A stretch of DNA of 64,000 nt from JAXMAR01 sp046350295 (GTDB taxonomy: Bacteria; Planctomycetota; Planctomycetia; Gemmatales; Gemmataceae): contig JAXMAR010000004.1 in NCBI GenBank assembly GCA_046350295.1, positions 237,790-301,789 of the forward strand. Reading direction: 5' to 3'. A program made the translations under genes and the position numbers. Every line of letters starts with the position of its first letter. Within the stretch, counting starts at the first letter, position 1. The notes under the pieces were generated by a model. It ran no database searches. It was not told where the DNA came from and saw only the letters and a list, made by a program, of their open reading frames with translations. Shown piece by piece: positions 16,976 through 25,361 of this stretch.

Positions 16976-18222
16976 GAGACGCCTCCCGCCCGCGCCGGGG
17001 CGGACTCTTTCGAGTGGTCCTTGCCGCGATAGACGCCGAAGTCGTAGAACCAGAATCGTTTCGCCAGCCGATAAAGCCAGTTCTTCTCCGGCACTTCACC
17101 GCCCGGATCGTACTGGGATGAGCGCCCTTTCATCGCCGTCAGCTCGTCGAGGGCGGAGCCGCGTGCCGTGGCGTCGCGGGCGCCGTGCTTCTCCACCAGT
17201 TGCTTGAGGAGATCGGGACGCTCCAGGACGATGCAGCCACGCGTCGTGTTCTGCGACAGCTCGCGGAAGTCGCGCAGGAAGGTGGATTGGAGGAACTTCT
17301 CTTTCAAGGAGCGCGGGTCTTCGGTGGCGTGGATTGACTCGCGTGTGAACTGCACGATGGGGCACGGCTCGATGTCCCCCCAGGGATTGATGTGGTGCGT
17401 CAGTCCCGTGGCGGCGGGACAGAGCGCCTGCCCCTCGCCGTCGTAGTAGGCGTCGACGATGATGATCGGCTTCTTGGCCCGCATCTCGACGACGAAGCGC
17501 CGCGCGTAACGCTGCTGGTCTTTGGTCAGGCTCAACTCGGGGTTGGCGTGCGGTCCCATCGGCCGGTAGACGTGGAACCAGGTGTAGGTCACGCCCATCT
17601 GGATCAGGCGGTCGACCCAGGCTTCGGTGAGCAGGTCGTTGAAGTTCGTCTGACAGAGGCTGGTGCAGACGCCGGTGACGAGGCGGTTCTTGAGACAATT
17701 ATCCAGGCCTTGCAGCGTCTTGTTGAGGACGCCGTTGCGGCCGCGCCGCTCATCGCTGACGGTGGCGGTGCCTTCGACGCTGATGAGCGGCGTGACGTTG
17801 CCCAGCTCGCGCATCCGCTTGGCCCGCTCGGGCGTGATGAACTGCCCGTGCGTGAAGATCTGGAAGTAGCAATCGGGGTGCTCGGCGAGCATGTCCAGCA
17901 GGTGCGGGTGCAGGAACGGCTCGCCGCCGACGATGCCGAAGAAGACGTTGCCCATCTCCTTCGCTTCGCGGACGAGGCGATGAAATGCGTCCGGCTTGAT
18001 CGTCTCCTGCTTGGCGGCGACGTCGACCCAGCAGCCCTGGCAGCGCAGGTTGCAGGTGTTGATGATCGAGACGTAGAGGAACGGCGGAAAGAACTCGCCG
18101 CGCTTGACGCGCCGCTTGTGCGCCTGGATGGAGAGCATCCCCTTCCAGCCCATGTTCCAGGCGAGCTTGAGCAGGGCGCGCGGGTCCGTCTTGGACAAAA
18201 TGCGACGGATGAGTTGCAGCAT
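16969..18222 (-). CDS. Radical SAM enzyme (SPASM-like C-terminus) of the terpenoid operon
   Basis: About 417 residues from ATG 18222 (GTG 18225 is equally possible). The CxxxCxxC radical SAM motif is NTCNLRCQGCW (Cys57, 61, 64), followed by a GGEPF motif for the methionine moiety of SAM. The C-terminal half has further cysteines in ALCPAATG, IEPCPIV and RGCIV, suggesting auxiliary Fe-S clusters. The N-terminus is amphipathic and basic. HpnH, the radical SAM enzyme of hopanoid side-chain synthesis, is a functional analogue. This protein is longer and does not look like a strict HpnH. It lies directly before, and overlaps, the squalene-hopene-type cyclase gene, so modification of the cyclase product or of its precursor is likely. 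Confidence 0.85.
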   Translation of the reverse strand: MLQLIRRILSKTDPRALLKLAWNMGWKGMLSIQAHKRRVKRGEFFPPFLYVSIINTCNLRCQGCWVDVAAKQETIKPDAFHRLVREAKEMGNVFFGIVGGEPFLHPHLLDMLAEHPDCYFQIFTHGQFITPERAKRMRELGNVTPLISVEGTATVSDERRGRNGVLNKTLQGLDNCLKNRLVTGVCTSLCQTNFNDLLTEAWVDRLIQMGVTYTWFHVYRPMGPHANPELSLTKDQQRYARRFVVEMRAKKPIIIVDAYYDGEGQALCPAATGLTHHINPWGDIEPCPIVQFTRESIHATEDPRSLKEKFLQSTFLRDFRELSQNTTRGCIVLERPDLLKQLVEKHGARDATARGSALDELTAMKGRSSQYDPGGEVPEKNWLYRLAKRFWFYDFGVYRGKDHSKESAPARAGGVSC

Positions 18223-18254
18223 CACGGCGGGGTGGTTCTCCAGGCAATGGCGAT

Positions 18255-18581
18255 TCAGGGAGCGACAGGAGTTTTGCCGCTGACTTTGAACGAGACGCGT
18301 CCCGTGCTGGGAAAGACCTGCAGATCATCGATCTCGGCGACCTTGCCGCTTGGAAAAAGCGCCTTCAGATGCAGGCCTGCTATCCTCGCTTCGATTTCAT
18401 CAGCAAGATTGAACATCTGCCCTTCGACCATCTCCTCAAACTTTTCGAATAGGGTCCTTATCGGCGGCGGCGCCGATTTCAGATCGATCGTGCCGGAATA
18501 AAGTTCGCCCGCGCGGTCGACGTCAAGCGCGCCGATCTTCGTCTCTGCCTCATCGATGAGGAATGTCGCTTGCGAGGCCAT
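18255..18581 (-). CDS. Small protein of unknown function (second of a pair)
   Basis: 108 residues from ATG 18581, one base after the stop of the gene before it, so almost certainly co-translated with it. The sequence (ATFLIDEAETKIGALDVDRAGELYSGTIDL..., FEEMVEGQMFNLADEIEARI) looks like a compact soluble alpha/beta protein. No catalytic motif, signal peptide or TM helix is visible. The tight pairing suggests a two-protein unit such as an effector with its partner, but that is only inference. It separates the Fe-S protein from the radical SAM gene in the operon. Confidence 0.6.
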   Translation of the reverse strand: MASQATFLIDEAETKIGALDVDRAGELYSGTIDLKSAPPPIRTLFEKFEEMVEGQMFNLADEIEARIAGLHLKALFPSGKVAEIDDLQVFPSTGRVSFKVSGKTPVAP

Positions 18582-18582
18582 T

Positions 18583-18936
18583 TCAGTGCCCCGTGGTGTT
18601 CGTGAACGCCTCGGCCAGACGCGCCAGGTTCTCGTCCGTGAATCCCGCCTCGCCGTCGGGGTGGATGATCCGATGGTGGCTTGGTAGCTTCCGAGTCGGG
18701 GCGGGAATCACGTCAAACCCGGCGCTGCGTATCGCCTCTATTGTACTTGAGCCAACGGTCTTTGCCGCCTGGTCTAGACCGCCCGCGTTGGGATAGGCCG
18801 CTCTAAGCTCCGTGGCCGCCTGGTCAGGCGTCGGCGCTTTCAGAACGGAGATTCCCGGCGGCTTTAACGTTCTCTCCGCAGGCTTCAAACGAAGATTGTC
18901 CACGCTCGCTCCGCCGATCCGGTGGATGTCCTGCAC
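18583..18936 (-). CDS. Small protein of unknown function (first of a pair)
   Basis: 117 residues from GTG 18936, 32 bp after the ferredoxin-like gene. Recognisable text is ATELRAAYPNAGGLDQAAKTVGSS, FDVIPAPTRKLPSHHRI and HPDGEAGFTDENLARLAEAF, suggesting a small globular domain rich in conserved His/Asp/Pro. I do not recognise a characterised family. It resembles the C-terminal module of larger secreted proteins, so it may be a truncated domain that became a free gene. Paired with the 18255-18581 gene at 1-bp spacing. Confidence 0.6.
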   Translation of the reverse strand: MQDIHRIGGASVDNLRLKPAERTLKPPGISVLKAPTPDQAATELRAAYPNAGGLDQAAKTVGSSTIEAIRSAGFDVIPAPTRKLPSHHRIIHPDGEAGFTDENLARLAEAFTNTTGH

Positions 18937-18968
18937 GGGCGACGTCTCTTTTGTGGCGGCTCAAGGCT

Positions 18969-20015
18969 CTACAAATCCAGGGCGTCCAGCGAATCCATCA
19001 GCTTATCCAGATCGTCCTTCGGCTGTTCCGCCTTCCCTTGCTGCCGCTTCGGGATGCCTTGCGTCATGCCGACCGCGTCCCGGCCGTCGGCCACCAGTTC
19101 GCGGTCGCGCTCGGCGGCGGCGATGGTGATGGCGTCGCCGCCGCCGAAGAGGCGGGTCAGGTCGATCTTCAGGCCGTCGATGGCGCCGACCGGGGCCCCG
19201 GCGATGGCGGGCGTCTTGTACTCCGGGAAGATGATCGCGTGCTCGGGGCAAACGCGGCTACAGGCGGGGCAGCCCTTCTTGCAGTTGTCCTGGTTCTCGA
19301 CCAGGATCCGCTCCTCGCCATCCACGCCGTAAACGCCGAAGAGGCAGAAATCGATGCACTCCATGCAATTCGTGCAGCGGCTGTAGTCGATGACCGGATA
19401 CCAGCGGCGACCCGGCGTCTTGAGCAGGTCCTCCGGGGCGAACGAAGGCGCTTCGACGGCAACGTGGCCATTGCCGTTGACGGCGCCATGGGAGACGGCG
19501 GGCGCGAGGCGGATGTTCAGGTCGACGAGCGCTGGCGGGGGCGCCTTGGCGGCGGCGCGTGCGGCCGACTCGGCGGCGATGCGGCGGATCTCCTCGACGA
19601 AGGCGTCGTGCCGATCCGCGTCGCGCAGGTCGAGGCAGTAGAGGAAGCGGTCCGGCGGGGCGTTGAGGGCGCCAATCCCGCGTGGCGCCTCCAGCTCGGC
19701 GTCGTCTTCCGCCTCCTCCGCATCAGGCGGTTTGAGCTGCGTTGCGCCGAATTGACCTTGGACGCCGGCACGGTCGAGCGCCCAGAAAGTCGCGCGCGGA
19801 TAGAGCCAGGTCAGGATGACCAGGTCGCCGTGGAGCGAATCGAGCAGCAACCGGCCCGGGTGGTTCGCGTCCAGGTCGTACAGGTGCGGGATGATCGCGA
19901 CCTCGACCCCCGGCTCCATCAAGAGCGCGGCGACGATCGCCTCTTCGAGATTGCGCTTGGCGGGGTGCTTCCCCTGCGCCTGGGACAGGACGACTTGCAG
20001 GCGTCGTTTCGCCAT
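18969..20015 (-). CDS. Iron-sulfur protein with ferredoxin-type 2[4Fe-4S] domain
   Basis: 348 residues from ATG 20015, three bases after the H-protein stop. Residues 1-110 form an uncharacterised alpha/beta domain (RRLQVVLSQAQGKHPAKRN..., LDLRDADRHDAFVEEIRRI). A low-complexity Ala/Pro linker leads to a ferredoxin module with two clusters: CTNCMECIDFC (about 236-246) and CKKGCPACSRVC (about 266-277). The tail is charged and ends in an amphipathic KDDLDKLMDSLDAL helix. It probably supplies electrons to the radical SAM enzyme or other redox step of this operon (inference from position). The next gene downstream is 32 bp away. Confidence 0.85.
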   Translation of the reverse strand: MAKRRLQVVLSQAQGKHPAKRNLEEAIVAALLMEPGVEVAIIPHLYDLDANHPGRLLLDSLHGDLVILTWLYPRATFWALDRAGVQGQFGATQLKPPDAEEAEDDAELEAPRGIGALNAPPDRFLYCLDLRDADRHDAFVEEIRRIAAESAARAAAKAPPPALVDLNIRLAPAVSHGAVNGNGHVAVEAPSFAPEDLLKTPGRRWYPVIDYSRCTNCMECIDFCLFGVYGVDGEERILVENQDNCKKGCPACSRVCPEHAIIFPEYKTPAIAGAPVGAIDGLKIDLTRLFGGGDAITIAAAERDRELVADGRDAVGMTQGIPKRQQGKAEQPKDDLDKLMDSLDALDL

Positions 20016-20018
20016 GGC

Positions 20019-20468
20019 TCACATATGTCCTTTGATGGTCCGTTGCGTTTTTTCCCAGTTCGCGTCCAGGAACTGGTGGTACTCTTCCGGGCTCAAGGTC
20101 CCCTCGGGCCCGGCCTCCATCTCGAACAACCAGCCTTCCTCATAGCAATTGACGTTGATCGCGGACGGGTCCGCGAGCAGCGCCTGGTTGAACTCCGCCA
20201 TCTTGCCGGCGACGGGAGCGAACAGGTCGGAGATCGCCTTCGATGTCTCCAGATGCCCGATCGGCTGCAACAGGCTGACGCTATCCCCGGCCGAGACGCT
20301 CCAATCGAGGAAGTAGACATCCTGCATGAGGCGAACAGCGTAGGCGGTGAAGCCGAAGCGGAGTCGGCCCTCTTTGGGCAGACACCACATGTGATTCTTG
20401 CAGTAACGGCGGTCGGTGGGCAGCTGGGCTGGGAACTTGCCCATCAGGAAGGTCAACTCGCCCGGCAT
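20019..20468 (-). CDS. Glycine-cleavage H-protein-like lipoyl carrier
   Basis: 149 residues from ATG 20468 with a GGAGAA ribosome-binding site; a longer frame to 20588 lacks one. The hammerhead lipoyl domain is clear: LRFGFTAYAVRLMQDVYFLDW, GDSVSLLQPIGHLETSKAISDLFAPVAGKMAEFNQ. The lysine in LETSKAIS sits where GcvH carries lipoate (usually ESVKAVS). Extra N-terminal cysteines (RRYCKNHMWC) are unusual for GcvH. No glycine-cleavage P, T or L genes are near. It is the first gene of an operon for isoprenoid cyclisation, so it may be a dedicated lipoyl carrier rather than part of glycine catabolism. Confidence 0.85.
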   Translation of the reverse strand: MPGELTFLMGKFPAQLPTDRRYCKNHMWCLPKEGRLRFGFTAYAVRLMQDVYFLDWSVSAGDSVSLLQPIGHLETSKAISDLFAPVAGKMAEFNQALLADPSAINVNCYEEGWLFEMEAGPEGTLSPEEYHQFLDANWEKTQRTIKGHM

Positions 20469-20661
20469 GCAGGTTCTCCGTCCTAGTTTATGGCAATCCC
20501 GGTACTTTACCACGCCCGTCGCCCATTCGCTACGCGGCCGAGCCGATTTTGGCGCGGCGGAGTATTGCGTTGCCGCTGCAAACTGCAATCATGGAGCGGC
20601 CCTCGGCATGAGACCGAGAGCGAACCCTTGCAGGTCCGCCCGCGCGGTAGAGCAAGCCGAC

Positions 20662-21450
20662 ATGCGAAAGCGAAAAAAGAAGAGCCCGGGGCCGTTCCTG
20701 GTCCACGCCGAACTGGTCCGGGAACGGGTTCCCAAGGGCAACCCGTTCCCGTACTCGCTGCCATCCATCGGCGGCCTGACGACACTACCGTTTCATCCCA
20801 AAGTGACCTTCTTTGTCGGCGAGAATGGCTCGGGGAAGTCAACGTTGCTGGAGGCCATCGCCGTTGGTTGCGGGCTGAATCCGGAAGGAGGCAGCCGCAA
20901 CTTCAACTTCTCGACCCGTGCTTCCCACTCGCGGCTTGACGAAGCGTTGCGGCTGGCCAAAACGCACGCCCTTGCTTCCGATAGCTACTTCCTGCGCGCG
21001 GAGAGCTTTTACAACGTCGCCACGGACATCGAACGGCTTGACAAAGACGAGGAGGGAGAGTCTCACTCACCGCCGATCATTGAAGCCTATGGCGGTGTAT
21101 CGTTGCATGAGCAGTCGCACGGGGAATCGTTCTTCGCCCTGTTCCAGAATCGCTTCCGTGGCTGCGGACTGTATTTCATGGACGAGCCGGAGGCCGCTTT
21201 GTCCCCCAAACGGCAGTTGCAGTTTCTGTCGCTGTTACATGACTATTGCAAGCGCGGTTCCCAGTTCGTGATCGCCACGCACTCGCCGATCATCATGGCC
21301 TATCCGGACGCCTGGATTTATGTCTTTGGCGCGGAAGCCATCCGGCAAGTATCCTATACGGAGACAGAGCACTACTTGATCACGCGCGGATTTCTCAGCA
21401 ACCCCCAACGGTCCTTGAGTGCGCTGCTCACGGACGAAGATCCTGCCTGA
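20662..21450 (+). CDS. AAA/ABC-type ATPase of unknown function
   Basis: 262 residues from ATG 20662, which removes an implausible Arg/Cys-rich leader present from 20416. Walker A is FFVGENGSGKST, an ABC-like signature region SHGESFFALF is present, Walker B is GLYFMDEPEAALSP, and the switch histidine is in FVIATHSPIIMAYPD. Such stand-alone AAA_21/COG3910-type ATPases occur with or without partner nucleases or DNA-binding proteins. No OLD-type TOPRIM domain is attached here. It is divergent from the lipoyl-carrier operon and followed 31 bp later by the first DUF1501 gene. Confidence 0.85.
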   Translation: MRKRKKKSPGPFLVHAELVRERVPKGNPFPYSLPSIGGLTTLPFHPKVTFFVGENGSGKSTLLEAIAVGCGLNPEGGSRNFNFSTRASHSRLDEALRLAKTHALASDSYFLRAESFYNVATDIERLDKDEEGESHSPPIIEAYGGVSLHEQSHGESFFALFQNRFRGCGLYFMDEPEAALSPKRQLQFLSLLHDYCKRGSQFVIATHSPIIMAYPDAWIYVFGAEAIRQVSYTETEHYLITRGFLSNPQRSLSALLTDEDPA

Positions 21451-21481
21451 GCCTGCCTTTCCTCGTTCCCGGAAGTTCTCG

Positions 21482-22872
21482 ATGAGTCGCGCCAACCCCG
21501 CCGATCGCCCGTCCCGCCGCCGCTTCTTCTTCGAGGCCGGGGGCGGCTTCCTCGGCCTCGCTCTCGGCGCCCTGTTCGCGAAGGCGGATTCTCGCCCGTC
21601 TGCGGCGACGCCGGGCACCGCCAGGCCGCCGCGCGCCAAGTCGGTCATCTTCCTCTTCATGTGCGGCGGCGTCAGCCATATCGACACGTTCGATCCGAAG
21701 GACAACCGCTGGGCCGGCACACTGATCGACGCCACCGGCTTCGGCGACAACCAGGCCGAGATGCGCCGACCCGTCATCCCCTGCCTCCGCACGTTCACGC
21801 GCCATGGTCGCTCCGGCATCCCCGTCTCCGACTGGTTCCCGCACATCGGCGCCGTGATCGACGAGATCGCCGTCGTCCGCTCGATGTGGTGCAACGAGGC
21901 CAACCATTTTCCGGCGGCAATCGAGTGCTGCACGGGACACCGCGGCCGGCAGTTCGATCATCCGACGCTGGGGAGTTGGGTCACGCCGCGCTGGGCAGCG
22001 CCAACGAGAACATGCCGGCCTTCGTCAACATCGGCCGGGCCTCCTCGCCGGTGCAACTGAGCGGCGGCTATCTCGGCGCCAGCCTGTCCGCCACGCCGTT
22101 CCAGCCGGGCGCGGAGCCGATCCCGCACCTGCGTCCACCCCGCGGCGTCAGCGGCGCCGAGCGCGAGCGGCAGATGCAGGCGCTCTACGACCTGAACCGC
22201 GAGTTCCGCGAACGGCACGCGGCCAGCTCCGAGATCGCGGCCCGCGCCCGTTCCTACGAGTTGGCGGCGCGCATGCAGCTCGCGGCGCCGGAAGCCGTCG
22301 ACTTTTCGACCGAGCCACGCCACGTCCTCGATCTCTATGGCATCGGGGCGGCCGAGACCGACGATTTCGGCCGGCAGATGCTGCTGGCCCGCCGTTTGGT
22401 CGAGCGCGGCGTCCGCTTCATCCAGGTCTGCCACGCCGGCGGCGGCAACGGCGGCTGGGATGCGCACGGCGACATCCGCACCCAGGGGCCCCTCTGCCGT
22501 GCGACCGACAAGCCGATCGCCGGCCTGATCCGCGACCTCAAGCAGCGCGGCCTGCTCGACGAGACCCTCATCGTCTGGACCAGCGAATTCGGCCGCACTC
22601 CCTGGTCGCAGAACACCACCGGCCGGGACCACAACCCGCGCGGCTTCACGTCGTGGCTCGCCGGCGGCGGCGTGCGGGGCGGCGTCGTCCATGGCGCGAC
22701 CGATCCCGTCGGCTACCGCGCGGTGGAGAACCCGCATTACTTCAGCGACCTGCACGCCACCATTCTCCGCCAGCTCGGCATCGATCCGCGGAACATGGAG
22801 ATGCAGGTCCAGGGACGGACGGTGCGGCTTGTCGAAGAAGGTTACGGGCCGATCGAAGCGATGGTCCATTGA
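21482..22872 (+). pseudogene. DUF1501 (sulfatase-fold) protein, one frameshift
   Basis: The start is ATG 21482, with a Tat-type leader (SRRRFFFEAGGGFLGLALGALFA). The alkaline-phosphatase-like DUF1501 body runs on in one frame to about 21984 (FMCGGVSHIDTFDPK, SDWFPHIGAVIDEIAVVRSM, HPTLGSWVT). It then continues in another frame with GSANENMPAFVNIG, CHAGGGNGGWDAHGD, LIVWTSEFGRTPW and RDHNPRGFTSWLAGGG to the stop at 22872. Restoring one base near 21984 gives a continuous protein of about 463 residues. DUF1501 proteins are exported and usually pair with DUF1549/DUF1553 proteins; here the neighbour is an M23 peptidase instead, 11 bp downstream. Confidence 0.88.
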
Positions 22873-22883
22873 GAGGAGATGCC

Positions 22884-24356
22884 ATGAAAAAAGCGATCCT
22901 GTGCGGCGCCGTCCTTCTTGGCCTGAGCCCGGCGCTCCCGGCTCAGGATCCGCCCGTCACGCGCAAGGCGCTGCTGGAGGCCGTCGATCTCGACATCGGC
23001 GAATCGGCGAAGGTCACGCTCGCCGACAAATCGGTCGTGCGCGTCAAGCTGCTCGACGTGCAGGAACGACGCGACGCCATCCGCGACGCGGTACGCGAGG
23101 CGACCGTCAAAGTCGAGGTCGACGGCAAGATGGTCAGCCTGGTCTCCGCCAACTATCGCCTCCCGATAACCGTCGGCAAGGCGCAGCTCGATTGCCCGAT
23201 CACCAAAGGCTATGTGAAGAACAGCGGCCAGGACGTGTGGGGCCTGGTCAAGGACGCCCGCCTTCGCCTCTGGCCGGCCGGCTCTCCCTGGATGGAGCCG
23301 GGCACGTTCGTCTACCCGACCAAGCAGCGCTGGTTCGCCTCGATGACCCAGATGGCCAACGAGCCGGTCTACGTCGACGGCGGCGAGAAACCCTTCACGA
23401 GCAAGATCTACTATCACTGGGGACTCGACATCGGCGGCGCCGAGAAGATGGTCGACGTCGTCGCTGCCACCGACGGCCTGGTCGTCTCCGCCGGGAAGGC
23501 GATCCTACCGGGATACGAGAAGACGCCGGCCAGCCCGCGCTACGACGTGATCTACGTCGCCGACGAGCGCGGCTGGTACTACCGCTACAGCCACCTCTTC
23601 TCGATGGAGCCCGAGATCAAGCCGGGCGCCCGCGTCAAGCTGGGGCAGAAGATCGGCGTCCTGGGCAAGGAAGGGGCGAGCGGCGGCTGGTCCCACCTGC
23701 ACTTCGACATCACCGCGAAGCAGCCCTCCGGCAAGTGGGGCATCCAGGAGGGCTACGCGTTTCTTTGGGAGGCGTATCAGCGCGAGCACAAGCCGGCGCT
23801 CATCGCCGTCGCCCGGCCGCACGTTGTCGGCTGGAGCGGCGACACCCTCACGCTGGACGGCTCGCGCTCGTGGGCGAAGAAGAAGATCGTCCGCCACGAC
23901 TGGACGTTCAGCGACCGCGGCACGGCGAGCGGCGCCCTCGTCAAACGAACCTACGAGAAGCCGGGCAGCTACAGCGAGGTTTTGAAGGTGACCGATGAAG
24001 CGGGCGGCGTCGCCTACGACTTCGCCGTTGTGCAGATCCTCAACAAGAAGGAGCCGAAGGAACTGCCGCCGACGATCCACGCCGCCTATTCGCCGACCTT
24101 CGATATCAAGGCCGGCGATCCGGTCACGTTCAAGGTCCGCTCGTTCCGCGCCGCCGCGGATTTCGAGCTCTGGGACTTCGGCGACGGCGCCAAGGCCAAG
24201 GTCCATTCCGACGGCAACGCCAAACCGCTGGCGCCGGACGGCTACGCGGTGACGACGCATCGCTTCGCGAAAGCCGGCGATTACATCGTCCGCGTCGAGC
24301 GCCACAACGAGCGTGGCGAGCCGGCCATCGCGCATCTGCATGTCCGCGTTGACTGA
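22884..24356 (+). CDS. Secreted M23 peptidase-family protein with PKD domains
   Basis: 490 residues from ATG 22884 with GAGAGGAG upstream. A signal peptide (KKAILCGAVLLGLSPALPAQ) is followed by an N-terminal region to about 165. The M23/LytM domain (about 170-300) shows HWGLDIGG for the first zinc ligands, YRYSHLFSM, and SHLHFDI for the HxH motif. Two PKD-like beta domains complete it (about 315-395: TLDGSRSWAKKKIVRHDW; about 405-490: FELWDFGDGAKA). It could be a cell-wall or protein endopeptidase outside the cytoplasmic membrane. It probably shares the DUF1501 transcript. Confidence 0.87.
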   Translation: MKKAILCGAVLLGLSPALPAQDPPVTRKALLEAVDLDIGESAKVTLADKSVVRVKLLDVQERRDAIRDAVREATVKVEVDGKMVSLVSANYRLPITVGKAQLDCPITKGYVKNSGQDVWGLVKDARLRLWPAGSPWMEPGTFVYPTKQRWFASMTQMANEPVYVDGGEKPFTSKIYYHWGLDIGGAEKMVDVVAATDGLVVSAGKAILPGYEKTPASPRYDVIYVADERGWYYRYSHLFSMEPEIKPGARVKLGQKIGVLGKEGASGGWSHLHFDITAKQPSGKWGIQEGYAFLWEAYQREHKPALIAVARPHVVGWSGDTLTLDGSRSWAKKKIVRHDWTFSDRGTASGALVKRTYEKPGSYSEVLKVTDEAGGVAYDFAVVQILNKKEPKELPPTIHAAYSPTFDIKAGDPVTFKVRSFRAAADFELWDFGDGAKAKVHSDGNAKPLAPDGYAVTTHRFAKAGDYIVRVERHNERGEPAIAHLHVRVD

Positions 24357-24370
24357 AGCGGCCCGCGTCC

Positions 24371-24409
24371 AAAAAGAAAAGGCGCCCAGTCTTTGAAAGC
24401 TGAGCGCCT
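24371..24409 (-). terminator. Rho-independent terminator of the PEP-CTERM gene
   Basis: Read on the minus strand, a GC stem (AGGCGC / GCGCCT at 24404-24409 and 24380-24385, extended by CAG and CTTT pairs) is followed by CCTTTTCTTTTTGG. It lies 27 bp past the stop at 24436 and may also serve the convergent M23 gene. Confidence 0.75.
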
Positions 24410-24435
24410 GTCATTTCGTGCTTGCCCGCCTTGCG

Positions 24436-25125
24436 TTATCCGGCAGTCCCAAGCGCGGCACGCAGCGTTTTGCGCCGGCGCAAGCACAGGGAGGCCGTGA
24501 TCGTCACGCTCAGCAACAGCATGACGCTGGCCGGCTCCGGAATGGCGTTGGCGTTCACGTCGAGGTTGTCGACGCCGACGGTCGCCGGCCAATCAACGAA
24601 CTCAACCTTGTCGGCGCCGTTCGGGAACATCACGAATGCGGAGCTGAGCAACTGACGGTCGAAGTTTTGGCCGGCAGGAAACTCGCCAAGCTTCGTAAAC
24701 GAATCGACCATTGTGCCGCCGAGAAAAGCGTTGAAGGTGAAGTCAGGGTTGCCCGTGACGTCCGGGAAGATCTCGTAATCGAAACGAATGCTGCTGATCG
24801 GCTGCGCGAACGTCATCGTGATCTTGGCATGGTCCCCGGCGTTCTGGTCGGTGATGAGGAAGTTGCCGCCATCGGAGCCGAGCGTTGGACCGACGACGTG
24901 GCCTTCACCGTTGTAGCCATTGCCCCAGAAAGCGCCCGTGACAGTGACCTTCCCGGGGCCGAGGATGCTGTCGATATACTGCTGAACACTGGTCGTGGAG
25001 GTCGCCGAGACACTCAGGTTGAAATTGAGCTGAAAACCGCCGCCCACGGGGGTGACGACGACATCCGCCTGTGAAGGACCGGCTATCAAGGCGAGGACGA
25101 GCAGACCGCGAGCATAAGGCGCCAT
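24436..25125 (-). CDS. PEP-CTERM sorting-signal secreted protein
   Basis: 229 residues. It has an N-terminal signal (ARGLLVLALIAGPSQAD), a beta-rich middle with Ser/Thr/Asn/Gly (FQLNFNLSVSAT..., GNGYNGEGHVVGP), and the tripartite PEP-CTERM tail: IPEPASVMLLLSVTITASLCLRRRK. Such proteins are processed and anchored or exported by an exosortase as part of exopolysaccharide-linked sorting. No exosortase gene is in the window. The gene is monocistronic, has its own terminator, and is divergent from the DUF1501 gene at 25362. Confidence 0.88.
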   Translation of the reverse strand: MAPYARGLLVLALIAGPSQADVVVTPVGGGFQLNFNLSVSATSTTSVQQYIDSILGPGKVTVTGAFWGNGYNGEGHVVGPTLGSDGGNFLITDQNAGDHAKITMTFAQPISSIRFDYEIFPDVTGNPDFTFNAFLGGTMVDSFTKLGEFPAGQNFDRQLLSSAFVMFPNGADKVEFVDWPATVGVDNLDVNANAIPEPASVMLLLSVTITASLCLRRRKTLRAALGTAG

Positions 25126-25295
25126 CGGAGGACTCTCTTGGTGGACATGGTGAGGGCGCCGAGACAGAAACCCAACGGGAAGCGTATCGGGACGCTGTCC
25201 TTGCGTGGCCCAAAGTCACTCCGTGACATTGGCGATACTAAACGCAGATTTTGCCGGTCGCAAGGGCCAGATTCATTTTTTTTTGCATTTTTTCG

Positions 25296-25324
25296 TTGTG
25301 CGGCTCGAATGATGGGTTTAGGAT
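25296..25324 (+). promoter_or_regulatory. Possible promoter for the second DUF1501 / DUF1549 genes
   Basis: TTGTGC (25296-25301), 17-bp spacer, TAGGAT (25319-25324), 37 bp before ATG 25362. It lies in the 236-bp divergent gap after the PEP-CTERM gene, which otherwise holds T-rich tracts (for example 25276-25293) and nothing recognisable. Confidence 0.4.
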
Positions 25325-25361
25325 TCTACCAGGTAAGACCATACCTTCAGGGGGTTCTCGC

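Noticed and set aside
16969..18222. Calling the radical SAM gene hpnH
   Set aside because: It has the CxxxCxxC core but is about 80 residues longer, with extra C-terminal cysteines, and lacks text typical of HpnH; the symbol is not justified.
20019..20468. Calling the lipoyl carrier gcvH
   Set aside because: The fold and lysine fit, but the N-terminal cysteines and the operon context make a glycine-cleavage role doubtful.
21661..22060. Two separate DUF1501-type genes overlapping at 21661-22060
   Set aside because: The two open frames are halves of one protein; motifs run across the shift in the family order.
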